Shown here: positions 10,037-19,357 of the stretch, one piece after another
Numbering within the stretch: position 1 is the stretch's first letter
Layout of the letters: each line of letters opens with the position of its first letter
NCBI GenBank assembly: GCA_944377165.1
Contig: CALWEJ010000010.1
Span: 1 to 46,789 of the forward strand
Source of the DNA: an uncultured Clostridia bacterium
GTDB lineage: Bacteria > Bacillota > Clostridia > Christensenellales > UBA1242
DNA: 46,789 bases
Reading direction: 5' to 3'
The notes under the pieces: model-generated
Database searches by the model: none
Told to the model about the DNA's origin: nothing
The model's input: only the letters and a program-made list of their open reading frames with translations
Made by a program: the position numbers and the translations under genes

Positions 10037-10201
10037 CTATTCACCTAAAGTGTAGTAGCTTCCAGAGTGTTGAGTGGCAGGGAATCTCTTACCTTTCTCA
10101 AGGTATAAGCTTCCGCCATTATGACCCATAGAATCGTAAGCTACATAAGTAGCTGATTCAGGGACAGTTTCCCCTGGGCGCCATTGTTTACTTTTAGACA
10201 T
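10037..10201 (-). CDS. YjzC-like small protein, 54 aa
   Basis: This short gene on the minus strand runs from an ATG at 10201 to TAG, with an excellent GGAGGTG ribosome site seven bases upstream. The peptide starts MSKSKQWRPGETVPESATY and contains YLEKGKRFPAT. The pattern of a PGE..P.S..Y opening followed by G..FP matches the YjzC-like family of small Bacillota proteins of unknown function. In Bacillus some members are linked to stationary phase or sporulation, but nothing here shows that role. It converges on the metallophosphoesterase gene with a shared terminator. Confidence 0.75.
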   Translation of the reverse strand: MSKSKQWRPGETVPESATYVAYDSMGHNGGSLYLEKGKRFPATQHSGSYYTLGE

Positions 10202-10260
10202 TTAGCACCTCCGTAAGTATATTGTGTAGGTAGATAAAAAATATACTTTTTTAAACAAAC

Positions 10261-10289
10261 TTGCATAATAAAATTTTATATGATATAAT
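10261..10289 (+). promoter_or_regulatory. Leaderless sigma-A promoter of addB
   Basis: TTGCAT (10261-10266), 17-bp spacer ending in an extended TG, TATAAT (10284-10289). Only six bases (acacct) separate the -10 box from the ATG at 10296, so the expected start of transcription falls on the start codon. No Shine-Dalgarno is present. Confidence 0.75.
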
Positions 10290-10295
10290 ACACCT

Positions 10296-13200
10296 ATGAT
10301 AAATGTTATTAATACTCCGTCTTTGTCAGATGCTTTAAATGAAGCAGTTAATTTTTGCAATTCAAAAACGGAAGATATAAATATAATTGTTCCGGACAAA
10401 CTTAGTTTGTTTATGGAAAAATATGTTTTTGAAAAATTAAATATAGAATCTAGTTTTAATATAAAGGTTAACACTCTAAACCGATTTGCAAAACGAAATA
10501 TAACACTATCAAGCGATAAAACAATAAGCGAAGTTGGAAGTATTTTGTTAATTCACAAGATTTTAAATGAAAATATAAATAACCTTAGAGTTTTAAGTAG
10601 TAAATCATATTCTTTTTCATATGCAGAAGAAATTTTTCATACAATTCAGCAGTTGAAAGCCAGCAAAATATATCCGCAAGAAATGGAGAATTTTGACTCT
10701 AGTAATGAGCAATTAAAAGATAAAATATTAGACCTTAGTTTCATCTATGAAGAATACGAAAAAAATAAGGCAGGGCTGTTAGACGCATTAGATACCTTTT
10801 TACTATCTGCATTAGCAATATCGGACGATGTAAGTGGGAATAAAATATTATTCGTAGGATTCGACGACTTTACCGCGGTTGAATATACAATCATTGAACG
10901 TTTAGCGCTATCAAACGATGTTTACATTTTTAATTATTCAAGCAAAATGAATAATAAATACATATACAATTCAGAAATTGTTTCACAGTTATATAATATC
11001 GCTAACATAAATGAAATACCTTTTAAAACAACTGATACAGAAAAATCATCGGTAGGGATTAAGGACTTTTTAACAGATAACTTATTCTCTACTTGTAATG
11101 AAACTATTACGGAAAAAGATGAAGTGAAATTATTTGTTGCTAATTCTCTATATTCTGAATTAGATTTTGTTGCACGCAATATTCGTGAAAAAATTATTGA
11201 AGGGAAAAATTTCCAAGATTTTGGTATTGCAATATTTGATTTAGAAAACAAGAATGAAATAATTGAAGAAATTTTTTCAAAATATGAAATTAATTACTAT
11301 ATTGACACTGATTTTTCATTAAATAAGAGCATTTTTTATAAATTTATTGTTAGTATGCTTAAATTTAATCTTGACGGATATAACAACGTAAACTTAATCG
11401 ATATGATAAATTCTCCGTTTTTTAAAATAGATGACGAGAAAAAATCGAAACTTTGCGACGCATTAATTAAGTTAAATTTTAGAGGTACTAAATTTGATTG
11501 GATTAATTTTGATAAAGAATTAAAAGATGAAGTTGAAAAGTTAAAAGAGTTTGTTAACTTATTTATTATTGATATGGACAGCACACTAGAAGACGTAATT
11601 AAACTTTTTGATAACGCGAATAATCTTTTAGATATAGATGGAATATTAAATAATTTAGCAAATACTTGCGTTAAATTGCAAGACAAAATATTAATAACAA
11701 AATCAAAAGAATTGGTGAATAACCTATTTAGTGAAATCTCAAAATTTTATCCTAATATAAATATTCGCGATTTGTTTGATATTTTTTCACACGTTGCAAA
11801 TGTTATAAAAATAAATAATTTACCTCAGACAATTGATGCAGTAAAAATTGTTGACGCGTATGATTGTCTTGAAATATTTAACAATCTTTATTTGGTTAAT
11901 TGCACTAATGAAAACGCGCCAAAGATAAAGAGTGATTGCGGAATAATATTAGATAAAGAGATTGGAGAATTGAATTTTTCGCACAAACTTGCGCCTACTA
12001 TTGCACATATTAACAGGCTTTCAAAACTTAGATTATATAACACGTGCTTACAGTTTAATGACAGTTTAACAATCAGTTATTCTAAATCTCCTAGCGAACT
12101 AATTACAGATATTTGTAAGCGAATAAAGGTTAACACGAAATTAGGGGAAGTTCAATTAAAACCTATAGAAATAGGTGAGCTATCAAAAAATGTTGCATTA
12201 AGCGAATGGGATTATATTGATAAAATATGTAGAGAAAATTTAGAAATTAGTAAAATTTATACTAAAAACGATGAAATTTATAGCAAAATAAAGCAAATTT
12301 ATGCAAATAATAAAAATCTTAAGCAAATTTCTAAAGAAAATTTGAATATATATGAAAATTTAAAATCAATTTCAGCTTCGTCACTAGAGAGTTATTTTAA
12401 ATGTCCGTTTTACTATTTTGCTAATAATATTCTTAAAATTAGAAAGAGAGAAGATAGTGAAATACAATCGTTTGATGTAGGTAATATTTTACACGAATTG
12501 CTATTCAAATATTATTCACGCAAGAAAAATGTGGGCGACATTTACGAATTTTGTAGAAATGAGGTGTTTGCTTTTATTGATAAAAATGAAAGATTAAAGT
12601 TAAAAGCTAATAGCCCCGTTATAACGAATTTAATTGACGAAAGTGTGCGCGTTATTAATGGATTAAACTACATTGATGAAAACTCGTGTTTCCAACCTGA
12701 GCCAAAACTTCTTGAACATAAATTTTATGGAGAAAGCGCGCTAAAATTAAAAAATATTGATATTATAGGGACGGTCGATAGAGTAGATTCTTATAATAAC
12801 CTATTAAGAATTATCGACTACAAATCAGGGCGAGCAAATGCCAATTTAAAAGAATTATATTACGGCAACAAATTGCAATTATTCCTATATTCTTCCGCTA
12901 TGGAAAATGAATTAAAAAAGCAGGTAGTAGGAGGATTCTACCTTCCGCTACACAATGCTTATACGTCTTTAGAGCAAGGCGGATATGCGTTAAACGGATT
13001 TTTCGAAAATAGTGAGGAAGTTGTGCGCGCACTAGATAAGCGATTAACTCCGGGAGAAAAGAGCGATATAGTAAATGTAAAAATGACTAAGCAAGGTACA
13101 GCACGAAAAACAAACGGATATAAAGAATTATCACCTAATGAAATGAACGATATGAAAAACTATGCTAAGCAGATTTCAGAAAAAGCAGTGGACGAAATTA

Positions 13201-13352
13201 AGTCCGGATTTATTTTGCCTTCGCCAAGTGGAGTAAGTGAGCCTTGTAGGTATTGCCCATACATAAATGTTTGCCTTAAATCGTGCAATAAAATTGCCTT
13301 GCGTGGAGCGAGTGACGTTCGCCTAGATAGTTTTGGAGGTGAAAATGGCTAA
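10296..13352 (+). CDS. addB: AddB-type helicase-exonuclease subunit
   Basis: This 1,018-residue protein is the partner of the adjacent AddA in double-strand break end resection. The C-terminal PD-(D/E)XK nuclease is visible as GTVDRVDS and IDYKSG (about residue 839) followed by QLFLYS. Cysteines of the expected iron-sulfur staple are in FKCPFYYF (about 704) and CRYCPYINVC (about 982-991). The N-terminus, reading MINVINTPSLSDALNEA, has no Walker A loop where Bacillus AddB has a GxxGxGKT motif; RexB of lactic bacteria is similar in lacking a functional ATP site. Only AddA is therefore likely to drive unwinding. It overlaps addA by 8 bases and is probably translated from a leaderless message. 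Confidence 0.9.
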   Translation: MINVINTPSLSDALNEAVNFCNSKTEDINIIVPDKLSLFMEKYVFEKLNIESSFNIKVNTLNRFAKRNITLSSDKTISEVGSILLIHKILNENINNLRVLSSKSYSFSYAEEIFHTIQQLKASKIYPQEMENFDSSNEQLKDKILDLSFIYEEYEKNKAGLLDALDTFLLSALAISDDVSGNKILFVGFDDFTAVEYTIIERLALSNDVYIFNYSSKMNNKYIYNSEIVSQLYNIANINEIPFKTTDTEKSSVGIKDFLTDNLFSTCNETITEKDEVKLFVANSLYSELDFVARNIREKIIEGKNFQDFGIAIFDLENKNEIIEEIFSKYEINYYIDTDFSLNKSIFYKFIVSMLKFNLDGYNNVNLIDMINSPFFKIDDEKKSKLCDALIKLNFRGTKFDWINFDKELKDEVEKLKEFVNLFIIDMDSTLEDVIKLFDNANNLLDIDGILNNLANTCVKLQDKILITKSKELVNNLFSEISKFYPNINIRDLFDIFSHVANVIKINNLPQTIDAVKIVDAYDCLEIFNNLYLVNCTNENAPKIKSDCGIILDKEIGELNFSHKLAPTIAHINRLSKLRLYNTCLQFNDSLTISYSKSPSELITDICKRIKVNTKLGEVQLKPIEIGELSKNVALSEWDYIDKICRENLEISKIYTKNDEIYSKIKQIYANNKNLKQISKENLNIYENLKSISASSLESYFKCPFYYFANNILKIRKREDSEIQSFDVGNILHELLFKYYSRKKNVGDIYEFCRNEVFAFIDKNERLKLKANSPVITNLIDESVRVINGLNYIDENSCFQPEPKLLEHKFYGESALKLKNIDIIGTVDRVDSYNNLLRIIDYKSGRANANLKELYYGNKLQLFLYSSAMENELKKQVVGGFYLPLHNAYTSLEQGGYALNGFFENSEEVVRALDKRLTPGEKSDIVNVKMTKQGTARKTNGYKELSPNEMNDMKNYAKQISEKAVDEIKSGFILPSPSGVSEPCRYCPYINVCLKSCNKIALRGASDVRLDSFGGENG

Positions 13353-16300
13353 GTTTGAAAAGGTACAATTAGAAATTCTTAATTCTAAATCAAAAAATCA
13401 ACTCGTTAGCGCGGGCGCTGGTAGCGGTAAGACTACAGTAATGATTGAAAAAATAGCGAACTTAATTATCAACGATAAGATTGATATTGATTCACTTTTG
13501 GTCGTCACCTTTACTGTACTGGCGGGCGAAGAAATGAAAACCCGTCTTATTGACAAACTAAATGAAATATTATCACAAACAAATGAAAAAGAGCAGATTC
13601 TCGAATTAATAAGTAAAGTTAAGACAGCGAGTATAGATACGATTGATGGTTTTAGCTCAAAGACAATAAAAAAATATTTCTATGAATTAAATATATCACC
13701 AAATATAGAAATAGTTAGCGACGCGACAAAAGATTATTATCTAACACTTGCTATGAAAAGGACAATAGATAAACTATCATCAGATGTAGAGAAAGCAAAC
13801 TTAATGTTGGACTTTTATGGTGGAAATAGACGAAACTTTGAGCAACTGCAAGAAATGATACTTGACGTATATTATAACATTATAAATATTGAAGATTACG
13901 AATCATTTTTAACAAAATCTAGAGATGAATATCTAAACGGTGAGTTGTGTCAAAATATCATCTTACAAAAAATTATTGATAGAGTAGAAAAACTAAAATT
14001 GAGTTTAATACATACCGATAGAAATCTATCAACTGAATTAATTTCTAGGATAGACAATTATTATGATTTACTAAACAAATTTAATAACAATTTAAATTTA
14101 AAAGCGAATTTGATTGAATTAAACAAATGCGACATTGAAGCTTTTTCTAAAAAAGAATATAATGAATACCCACAATTAATAAACTTAAATAAAGAAATTA
14201 GTAATTTTAATAATTTAAAGTCGGCATTAACGAAAAATGGTATTGATGAAAATTTTGATATAAAAAATGAAAAAATTATTGCATATTATGATATTTTTAA
14301 TGAAATTTTACGCGATTTTATAAAAAATTATCAAAAACTTAAAGAAAATAATAATTTAATCGACTTCAATGACCTCAATAGATTAATGCTTAAATTATTA
14401 AAAAACGATAGAGTACGAGCTGAATTGCAAGCTAAATACCGCTATATATTTATAGACGAATATCAAGACGTTAATCCTTTACAAGACTCGCTAATGAGTG
14501 CGTTAGTGAACGAGAATACACACTTATTTACAGTAGGAGATGTTAAACAATCAATTTATGCTTTTAGAGGCGCAAGTCCTGAATGGTTCTTAAAAAAATA
14601 TGATGTTTATGCAAAAAATCCTACACTCGGCACTAAGTATGATATGAATATTAATTTTAGGTCAAACCCTATTATTTTGCAGTTTATAAATGAAATTTTT
14701 AGTAAACTTATGACTAAAGCTTCTAGCGGAATTGACTACCTAACAGACGCTTTAATCGAACCTAAGCGCGACGACATTATTGATGATAAAGTGAAAATCA
14801 TTTTAACTAAGGAGGCTGAGAATAAGAGCAAAGCTAGCGGATTATACAGTGTAAAATCACACGCACTAGAAAATGAACCATTAGAGTGTGATTACGAAGA
14901 TATGTCAGTTGTAAATGAAATAAGTAAATTAATTAATAGTGAGTTTTATGATTCGAAAACTAGGACTTATCGAAAACTAAGATATTCAGACATAGCGATT
15001 TTGTCAAGGACAGAAAAGGACGATAAAACTCAAAATTTAATAGAACTTTTAAAAATCTATAATATTCCTGTCAATTCAAATAATAAATTAGATATTCATA
15101 ATAGTGAAGGTGTACGACTTATACTTTCCATTTTAAAATGCGTCGAAAATATTGGCGATGATACAGACTATTTTGCTACATTTATGGCACTAAGTGATAT
15201 GACTATAGACGATTTTGTTTCGATACGAAATGTTGACGACAGTTTATATGAAAATTTGTTAGAGCACAAAGACAATTTAGCTAAAAAAGGCTTTATTAAT
15301 ATAGAGAAGATTAAGAATGCGCATCTAACAAAGACGAATACTGAGTTAATAAGATTTATTTTAAATGAGATTAGACTTAGATATTATCTTCTACTAAAAC
15401 CAGATGGCGAAAAGGAATTACAGTTAATTGACGAATTTTTGCAAAAAATTTCTATTGTGGAAAATAATCTTGATTTAACTGAATTCATAGCAGTAGTTGA
15501 AAGCAACGTATCTAATAACACAGATTTTAGAAGTGAAGATAGAGTTGATAGTGTGACTGTTCAGACTATTCATAAGAGTAAAGGCTTAGAATACCCTGTC
15601 GTAATTTTGTACAATGCTAGTAAGCAATATGGCTTTATTAATGAAAATTCAGCAATAAATTTTAATCGTGATATAGGCCTTGGATTAGATTATTTTGACG
15701 TGGCAAATAGAACAAAATCTCCCTCACTCGTTAAATATGCAATAAAATTAGAAAATATGGACAAAGGGTATAGGGAAGAATTAAGGCTATTATATGTCGC
15801 ACTGACGCGTGCTAAGAATAAGTTAATAATAACAGGTTTATATAGTGATAAATTATTTGACGAAGATAAGGACGTAAGCAAAAATAATTTTATGAACACA
15901 ATTTTATCTTGTTTCAAAGATAGGATAAGTGAATGTCATAATGAATTTGAAAATTGTACGATAGATTTTTATGATAAAGTTGAAGATTTGGCATCTTCAA
16001 AAGAAACAAGGGTGAATGAAATTCAATTTTTGAATCCCAATTTTAAATATGCGAATACTGATAAATTCAATATTCCATTTAAAAACACTGTCACAGGATT
16101 AAATAGTCAAGAAAATGAAAAAACTAGCTTTGTCACAAAACAACAATTAAGGCAAGAAGTCCAATTACTAGACCAAGAAGACAGAGCGGTTGTTGGTACG
16201 CATTATCATAAGACGCTAGAAAAACTAGATTTCCTTCTACCATACGAACAGAATACTGAATTCGAAGATGTGGATTATAAAAAAATTGAGAAAGCACATA

Positions 16301-16617
16301 AAACGTTATCGGTGTTAGTTAAAAATTCGGTAGCAATAAAAAAAGAAGCAGAATTTATGATGTACGTTCCATATAATCAACTTGTTTCAAGCGAACTAAC
16401 AGACAAAGTATTAGTTCAAGGTGTGGTAGATTTGATAATAGAGTACGAAAATGATATAACCATAGTTGATTACAAATTCTCGAAACTCAATGCAAACATT
16501 CTAAAACAAAAGTACAAAGAACAATTAAATTTATATAAACTTGCAGTAGAAAAAGCATACAAAAAGCCAGTTAATAAAATGCTAATTTATTCTATTGAAA
16601 CAGGGGAGTTAGTATAA
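13345..16617 (+). CDS. addA: AddA helicase-nuclease subunit
   Basis: UvrD/Rep superfamily 1 helicase fused to a RecB-like nuclease, about 1,090 residues, somewhat shorter than the usual 1,150-1,250. Motifs in order: SAGAGSGKT (Walker A, residues 22-30), TFTVLAGEEMKTRL (Ia, with VLAGE in place of the common NAA..), FIDEYQDVNPLQ (Walker B, about 370), GDVKQSIYAFRGA, NFRSNP, TIHKSKGLEYPVV (about 740), YVALTRAKNKL, and the nuclease VVDLIIEY...IVDYKF (about 1041). I start at ATG 13345, behind GGAGGTG, rather than at an upstream in-frame TTG. It is translationally coupled to addB. Confidence 0.95.
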   Translation: MAKFEKVQLEILNSKSKNQLVSAGAGSGKTTVMIEKIANLIINDKIDIDSLLVVTFTVLAGEEMKTRLIDKLNEILSQTNEKEQILELISKVKTASIDTIDGFSSKTIKKYFYELNISPNIEIVSDATKDYYLTLAMKRTIDKLSSDVEKANLMLDFYGGNRRNFEQLQEMILDVYYNIINIEDYESFLTKSRDEYLNGELCQNIILQKIIDRVEKLKLSLIHTDRNLSTELISRIDNYYDLLNKFNNNLNLKANLIELNKCDIEAFSKKEYNEYPQLINLNKEISNFNNLKSALTKNGIDENFDIKNEKIIAYYDIFNEILRDFIKNYQKLKENNNLIDFNDLNRLMLKLLKNDRVRAELQAKYRYIFIDEYQDVNPLQDSLMSALVNENTHLFTVGDVKQSIYAFRGASPEWFLKKYDVYAKNPTLGTKYDMNINFRSNPIILQFINEIFSKLMTKASSGIDYLTDALIEPKRDDIIDDKVKIILTKEAENKSKASGLYSVKSHALENEPLECDYEDMSVVNEISKLINSEFYDSKTRTYRKLRYSDIAILSRTEKDDKTQNLIELLKIYNIPVNSNNKLDIHNSEGVRLILSILKCVENIGDDTDYFATFMALSDMTIDDFVSIRNVDDSLYENLLEHKDNLAKKGFINIEKIKNAHLTKTNTELIRFILNEIRLRYYLLLKPDGEKELQLIDEFLQKISIVENNLDLTEFIAVVESNVSNNTDFRSEDRVDSVTVQTIHKSKGLEYPVVILYNASKQYGFINENSAINFNRDIGLGLDYFDVANRTKSPSLVKYAIKLENMDKGYREELRLLYVALTRAKNKLIITGLYSDKLFDEDKDVSKNNFMNTILSCFKDRISECHNEFENCTIDFYDKVEDLASSKETRVNEIQFLNPNFKYANTDKFNIPFKNTVTGLNSQENEKTSFVTKQQLRQEVQLLDQEDRAVVGTHYHKTLEKLDFLLPYEQNTEFEDVDYKKIEKAHKTLSVLVKNSVAIKKEAEFMMYVPYNQLVSSELTDKVLVQGVVDLIIEYENDITIVDYKFSKLNANILKQKYKEQLNLYKLAVEKAYKKPVNKMLIYSIETGELV

Positions 16618-16830
16618 TTCATCATTTTCGTTTATTGTGATATTTAATGCATATAATATAGGCAAGTATTCGTGCCACCTATATTCGCGTATTGGAATAG
16701 GTCTATGATTGTCAAAGTATAACACAAGAGCAGGATAGATATGGCGGTATCGCTTGTATTTGCTAGCACCTATACAATGTCCGCTTAAGAGTAAATTTTT
16801 TGCTATTGCGTGATAATTATAATAAGGCAT
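16609..16830 (-). CDS. Small conserved protein of the so-called delta-VPH type, 73 aa
   Basis: The peptide opens MPYYNYHAIAKNLLLSGHCI and has YFDNHRPIPIREYRWHEYLP near its end. This matches a widespread family of about 70 residues in Clostridia that databases often label 'thermostable hemolysin delta-VPH'. That name is probably misleading, and no function is established to my knowledge. It is convergent with addA, overlapping its 3' end by 9 bases. No Shine-Dalgarno is seen. A CATAAT box ends five bases before the ATG, which hints at another leaderless message, but a -35 element is not clear. Confidence 0.7.
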   Translation of the reverse strand: MPYYNYHAIAKNLLLSGHCIGASKYKRYRHIYPALVLYFDNHRPIPIREYRWHEYLPILYALNITINENDELY

Positions 16831-16977
16831 ATCATATTATGTGTAAAAATTTTAAAAAATTATAAATTAGATAACAAAGTTGAATAAAAAATTTAGGCGA
16901 AAGATAACATAAATATTTAAAATAACGTTATAATAATTTATAATATATGAATCAACTGCAATAAAAATAGAAAAAAT

Positions 16978-17011
16978 AAAAAGGACTTTAAATATTACTA
17001 AAGTCCTTTTT
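16978..17011 (-). terminator. Terminator of the two-TM protein gene
   Basis: Thirteen-base near-perfect stem aaaaaggacttta / taaagtccttttt around an 8-base loop. T-runs occur on both strands; the gene ending at 17042 on the minus strand reads into it. Confidence 0.85.
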
Positions 17012-17041
17012 AAAATTCATATAAGATATTTATCAAGATAA

Positions 17042-17530
17042 TTAGAATTCGATAATTCCTTCTTTTTCGTATTTGTCAATAATCTTCTTATACTCGTTGT
17101 TTAAAGCTATAAATCTATAAACGAAATATCCACTTACCGCTAGAACAAATACAGCCATAACAGCATAATGTACTGGAGTTATAGAGAATTTAAATGCGTT
17201 AGGAGCGTGGTACACAATTTCAAGCGCAGTGATTTTCTCACATTCTTCTTTTGTCTTAAGGTCAGAGCGCGATGCAGACCATTCATTTTCGTCACCTTCG
17301 TTATAATAAACAACAAAATATTGGTCGTCTGCGACTTCAATACAATAAGCGATTGTCTTATCACTTTGAGTATAAGCAACAGTGGCATTCTTATATAGCG
17401 CATTCAACTCAACACCATAAATCATACCTTCCATTAAAATTATAGCGACGAACGAAAAGAATAACGCCATAAGTGTTTTTAACGTCATTTCGATGAATTC
17501 ACGTTTGCGCATACGCTTAATAAATTCCAT
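17042..17530 (-). CDS. Two-TM membrane protein of unknown function, 162 aa
   Basis: I do not recognise this protein. It has a basic N-terminus (MEFIKRMRKREF), a membrane helix at about residues 17-38 and a second at about 119-141. Between them is a soluble loop of about 80 residues predicted outside the cell, containing a YFVVYYNEGDENEW segment and a lone Cys pair region. A charged cytoplasmic tail follows. The start is supported by AGGAGAG. The promoter is consensus TTGACA-17-TATAAT, back to back with the mrnC promoter, and a strong terminator follows the gene. Confidence 0.7.
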   Translation of the reverse strand: MEFIKRMRKREFIEMTLKTLMALFFSFVAIILMEGMIYGVELNALYKNATVAYTQSDKTIAYCIEVADDQYFVVYYNEGDENEWSASRSDLKTKEECEKITALEIVYHAPNAFKFSITPVHYAVMAVFVLAVSGYFVYRFIALNNEYKKIIDKYEKEGIIEF

Positions 17531-17565
17531 TTTCTCTCCTAAAGTAATTGACTACAATTAATCTC

Positions 17566-17594
17566 ATTATAAAGTATTTTTAGCATTTTGTCAA
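17566..17594 (-). promoter_or_regulatory. Consensus sigma-A promoter of the two-TM protein
   Basis: Minus strand: TTGACA (17594-17589), 17-bp spacer, TATAAT (17571-17566). It gives a leader of about 29 bases with AGGAG, unlike the divergent leaderless mrnC promoter 18 bp away. Confidence 0.8.
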
Positions 17595-17611
17595 AGACTT
17601 ACAATACTTTC

Positions 17612-17640
17612 TTTACAAATTTGTTGTTTTATGCTATATT
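17612..17640 (+). promoter_or_regulatory. Leaderless promoter of mrnC
   Basis: TTTACA (17612-17617), 17-bp spacer with TG extension (17632-17633), TATATT (17635-17640). Six bases (ttttat) then the ATG at 17647. No ribosome site could be present. Confidence 0.7.
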
Positions 17641-17646
17641 TTTTAT

Positions 17647-18039
17647 ATGGAAAATCCATTGGGAAACAGCATTAAACAAAAAAATGTATTGTCACTTGCA
17701 TATTTAGGTGATAGTGTATTCACATTATTTGTGCGCAATTATCTACTTAGTACGTTTGACACAAAGCCAAATACCCTAAACAAGCGCGCTAATATGGTCG
17801 TATGTGCACGTGCGCAAGCGAAATTTATGGAAAAGATAAAGGATAATCTAACAGCAGAAGAATTAGATATTGTGAATAGAACTAGGAATGCACATCTAAA
17901 CAGCAGGGCGAAAAATAGTACTCTAGCCGAATATAGTTTAGCAACTCAATTCGAAGCGCTAATTGGATATTGGTTTATGTTAAAAGAGTATGATAAGATT
18001 GACGAAATTTTTAAAAAATATGTGGTGGAAGATTTATGA
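17647..18039 (+). CDS. mrnC: Mini-ribonuclease III
   Basis: This 130-residue protein is an RNase III catalytic domain without a dsRNA-binding domain. It matures 23S rRNA ends in Bacillota. Visible family features are LAYLGDSVFTLFVR with the catalytic Asp22, the NRTRNAHLNSRAKN basic segment (about 77-90) and TQFEALIGYWF with the catalytic Glu103. The length is typical. The stop overlaps the rlmB start by 4 bases (ATGA). The mrnC-rlmB-sigH order is the ancestral Bacillota arrangement, here without yacP. The promoter predicts a leaderless mRNA for the whole run. Confidence 0.92.
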   Translation: MENPLGNSIKQKNVLSLAYLGDSVFTLFVRNYLLSTFDTKPNTLNKRANMVVCARAQAKFMEKIKDNLTAEELDIVNRTRNAHLNSRAKNSTLAEYSLATQFEALIGYWFMLKEYDKIDEIFKKYVVEDL

Positions 18040-18761
18040 TTGTTGAAGGAATTAATACTATAAATGAATTATTGAACTCACACGCTAAGATAGATAAAAT
18101 CTTACTAGCGAAGGGTGAGAAAGAAAATAAGAGCATTAATGAGATTTTAGATAAAGCAAATAGGTATGCAGTACCAGTAGAGGTAGTTAGCAAACAAGAC
18201 TTATTGCGTATTTCGAAAGGTGAAGCTCAGAGAATTATTGCTTTTATTCCTAATTTTAAGTATTGCGAGGTGGCGGACATATTACTAGAATCGGATAGAA
18301 AGGGTAGTAAGCCATTTATAGTCTTATTGGACGGAATTGAAGACCCACACAATTTAGGTGCTATTATACGTACGTGTGAATGTGCAGGGGTTGACGGTGT
18401 CATTATACCAGAAAATAGAGCGTGCGAAATAAACGCAACAGTATATAAGACGAGTGCTGGAGCAGTGGCACATATGAAAGTAGCTATGGTTAAGAATTTA
18501 ACTAGAACTATTAATGAACTTAAAGAAAAAGGCATTTGGGTATATGCTTTAGAAGCAGGGAACAAAGATATTTATCAAGCAGATTTTACTTATCCTACGG
18601 CATTAGTTATAGGAAGTGAGGGAAAAGGTGTTTCGCGCTTAGTTAGAGAATCGTCGGACGAAGTATTAGCGCTTGATATGAATGGCAAAGTTAATAGCCT
18701 AAATGCTTCGTGCGCTAGTGCTATCGCAATTTATGAGGTCATACGTCAAAGGAGAAAATAG
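18036..18761 (+). CDS. rlmB: 23S rRNA 2'-O-methyltransferase RlmB (SpoU/TrmH family)
   Basis: 241 residues, SPOUT fold. The N-terminal substrate-binding domain starts with IVEGINTINELL. The catalytic domain shows the three SpoU motifs: LDGIEDPHNLGAIIRTCE (motif 1, Asn and Arg present), ALVIGSEGKGVSRLVRE (motif 2) and MNGKVNSLNASCASAIAIYE (motif 3). The expected product modifies a guanosine in the peptidyl-transferase loop of 23S rRNA. Position between mrnC and sigH supports RlmB over other SpoU paralogs. It is coupled to mrnC by a 4-base overlap. Confidence 0.92.
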   Translation: MIVEGINTINELLNSHAKIDKILLAKGEKENKSINEILDKANRYAVPVEVVSKQDLLRISKGEAQRIIAFIPNFKYCEVADILLESDRKGSKPFIVLLDGIEDPHNLGAIIRTCECAGVDGVIIPENRACEINATVYKTSAGAVAHMKVAMVKNLTRTINELKEKGIWVYALEAGNKDIYQADFTYPTALVIGSEGKGVSRLVRESSDEVLALDMNGKVNSLNASCASAIAIYEVIRQRRK

Positions 18762-19357
18762 TGGAAGATGAGATTTTTGCGCTTGTTAAACGCGCGCAAA
18801 ACCACGACGAGAGTGCTATGGAGCAACTCTTTATAATATTTAAACCTAAGTTAACGGCAATCGCACGTGAATACTTTTTGCTAGGCGCAGAGGTCGATGA
18901 TTTGATACAAGAAGGAATGATAGGGTTATATCGAGCAATATGCGTCTTTGACGAAACAAAAAATAAAAGTTTTAATGCATTTGCCTCACTATTTATTCAT
19001 AGGAAAATGCAAAACGCGGTTAAAATTGCTAGTAGGAAGAAGAACGAACCATTGAACACTTATGTCCCTATAAATAATTTTGATGATAAGGGCGATGATG
19101 ACGACAATTTAAATTTCGTAATAGCGGACGATAACAGTAATGTAGAAGAATATTTCTTAGATAAAGAGCTTAAAACCATTGTCATTAGTAAAGTTAAAGA
19201 CGTTTTATCTAATGAACAATATAAATTATTGAAAATGTTTTTATGTGGCCATTCATATGCTGATATGGCACAACGAACAAATATGACTGTAAAACAGGTC
19301 GATAATACCGTTCAAGCAATAAAAAAGAAACTAAAATCGATTAAAGGAGAATTGTGA
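18761..19357 (+). CDS. sigH: RNA polymerase sigma factor, SigH type
   Basis: 198 residues with sigma-70 region 2 (DLIQEGMIGLYRAICVFDE, then FASLFIHRKMQNAVK) and region 4 (SYADMAQRTNMTVKQVDNTV as helix-turn-helix). The region between is acidic (DDKGDDDDN), which is longer and more charged than usual. Start is GTG at 18761, overlapping the rlmB stop by one base, with AAGGAG about 7 bases before. SigH in Bacillus drives stationary-phase and early sporulation genes. Its place after mrnC-rlmB supports the same orthology, though no sporulation gene is visible in this window. Confidence 0.85.
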   Translation: MEDEIFALVKRAQNHDESAMEQLFIIFKPKLTAIAREYFLLGAEVDDLIQEGMIGLYRAICVFDETKNKSFNAFASLFIHRKMQNAVKIASRKKNEPLNTYVPINNFDDKGDDDDNLNFVIADDNSNVEEYFLDKELKTIVISKVKDVLSNEQYKLLKMFLCGHSYADMAQRTNMTVKQVDNTVQAIKKKLKSIKGEL

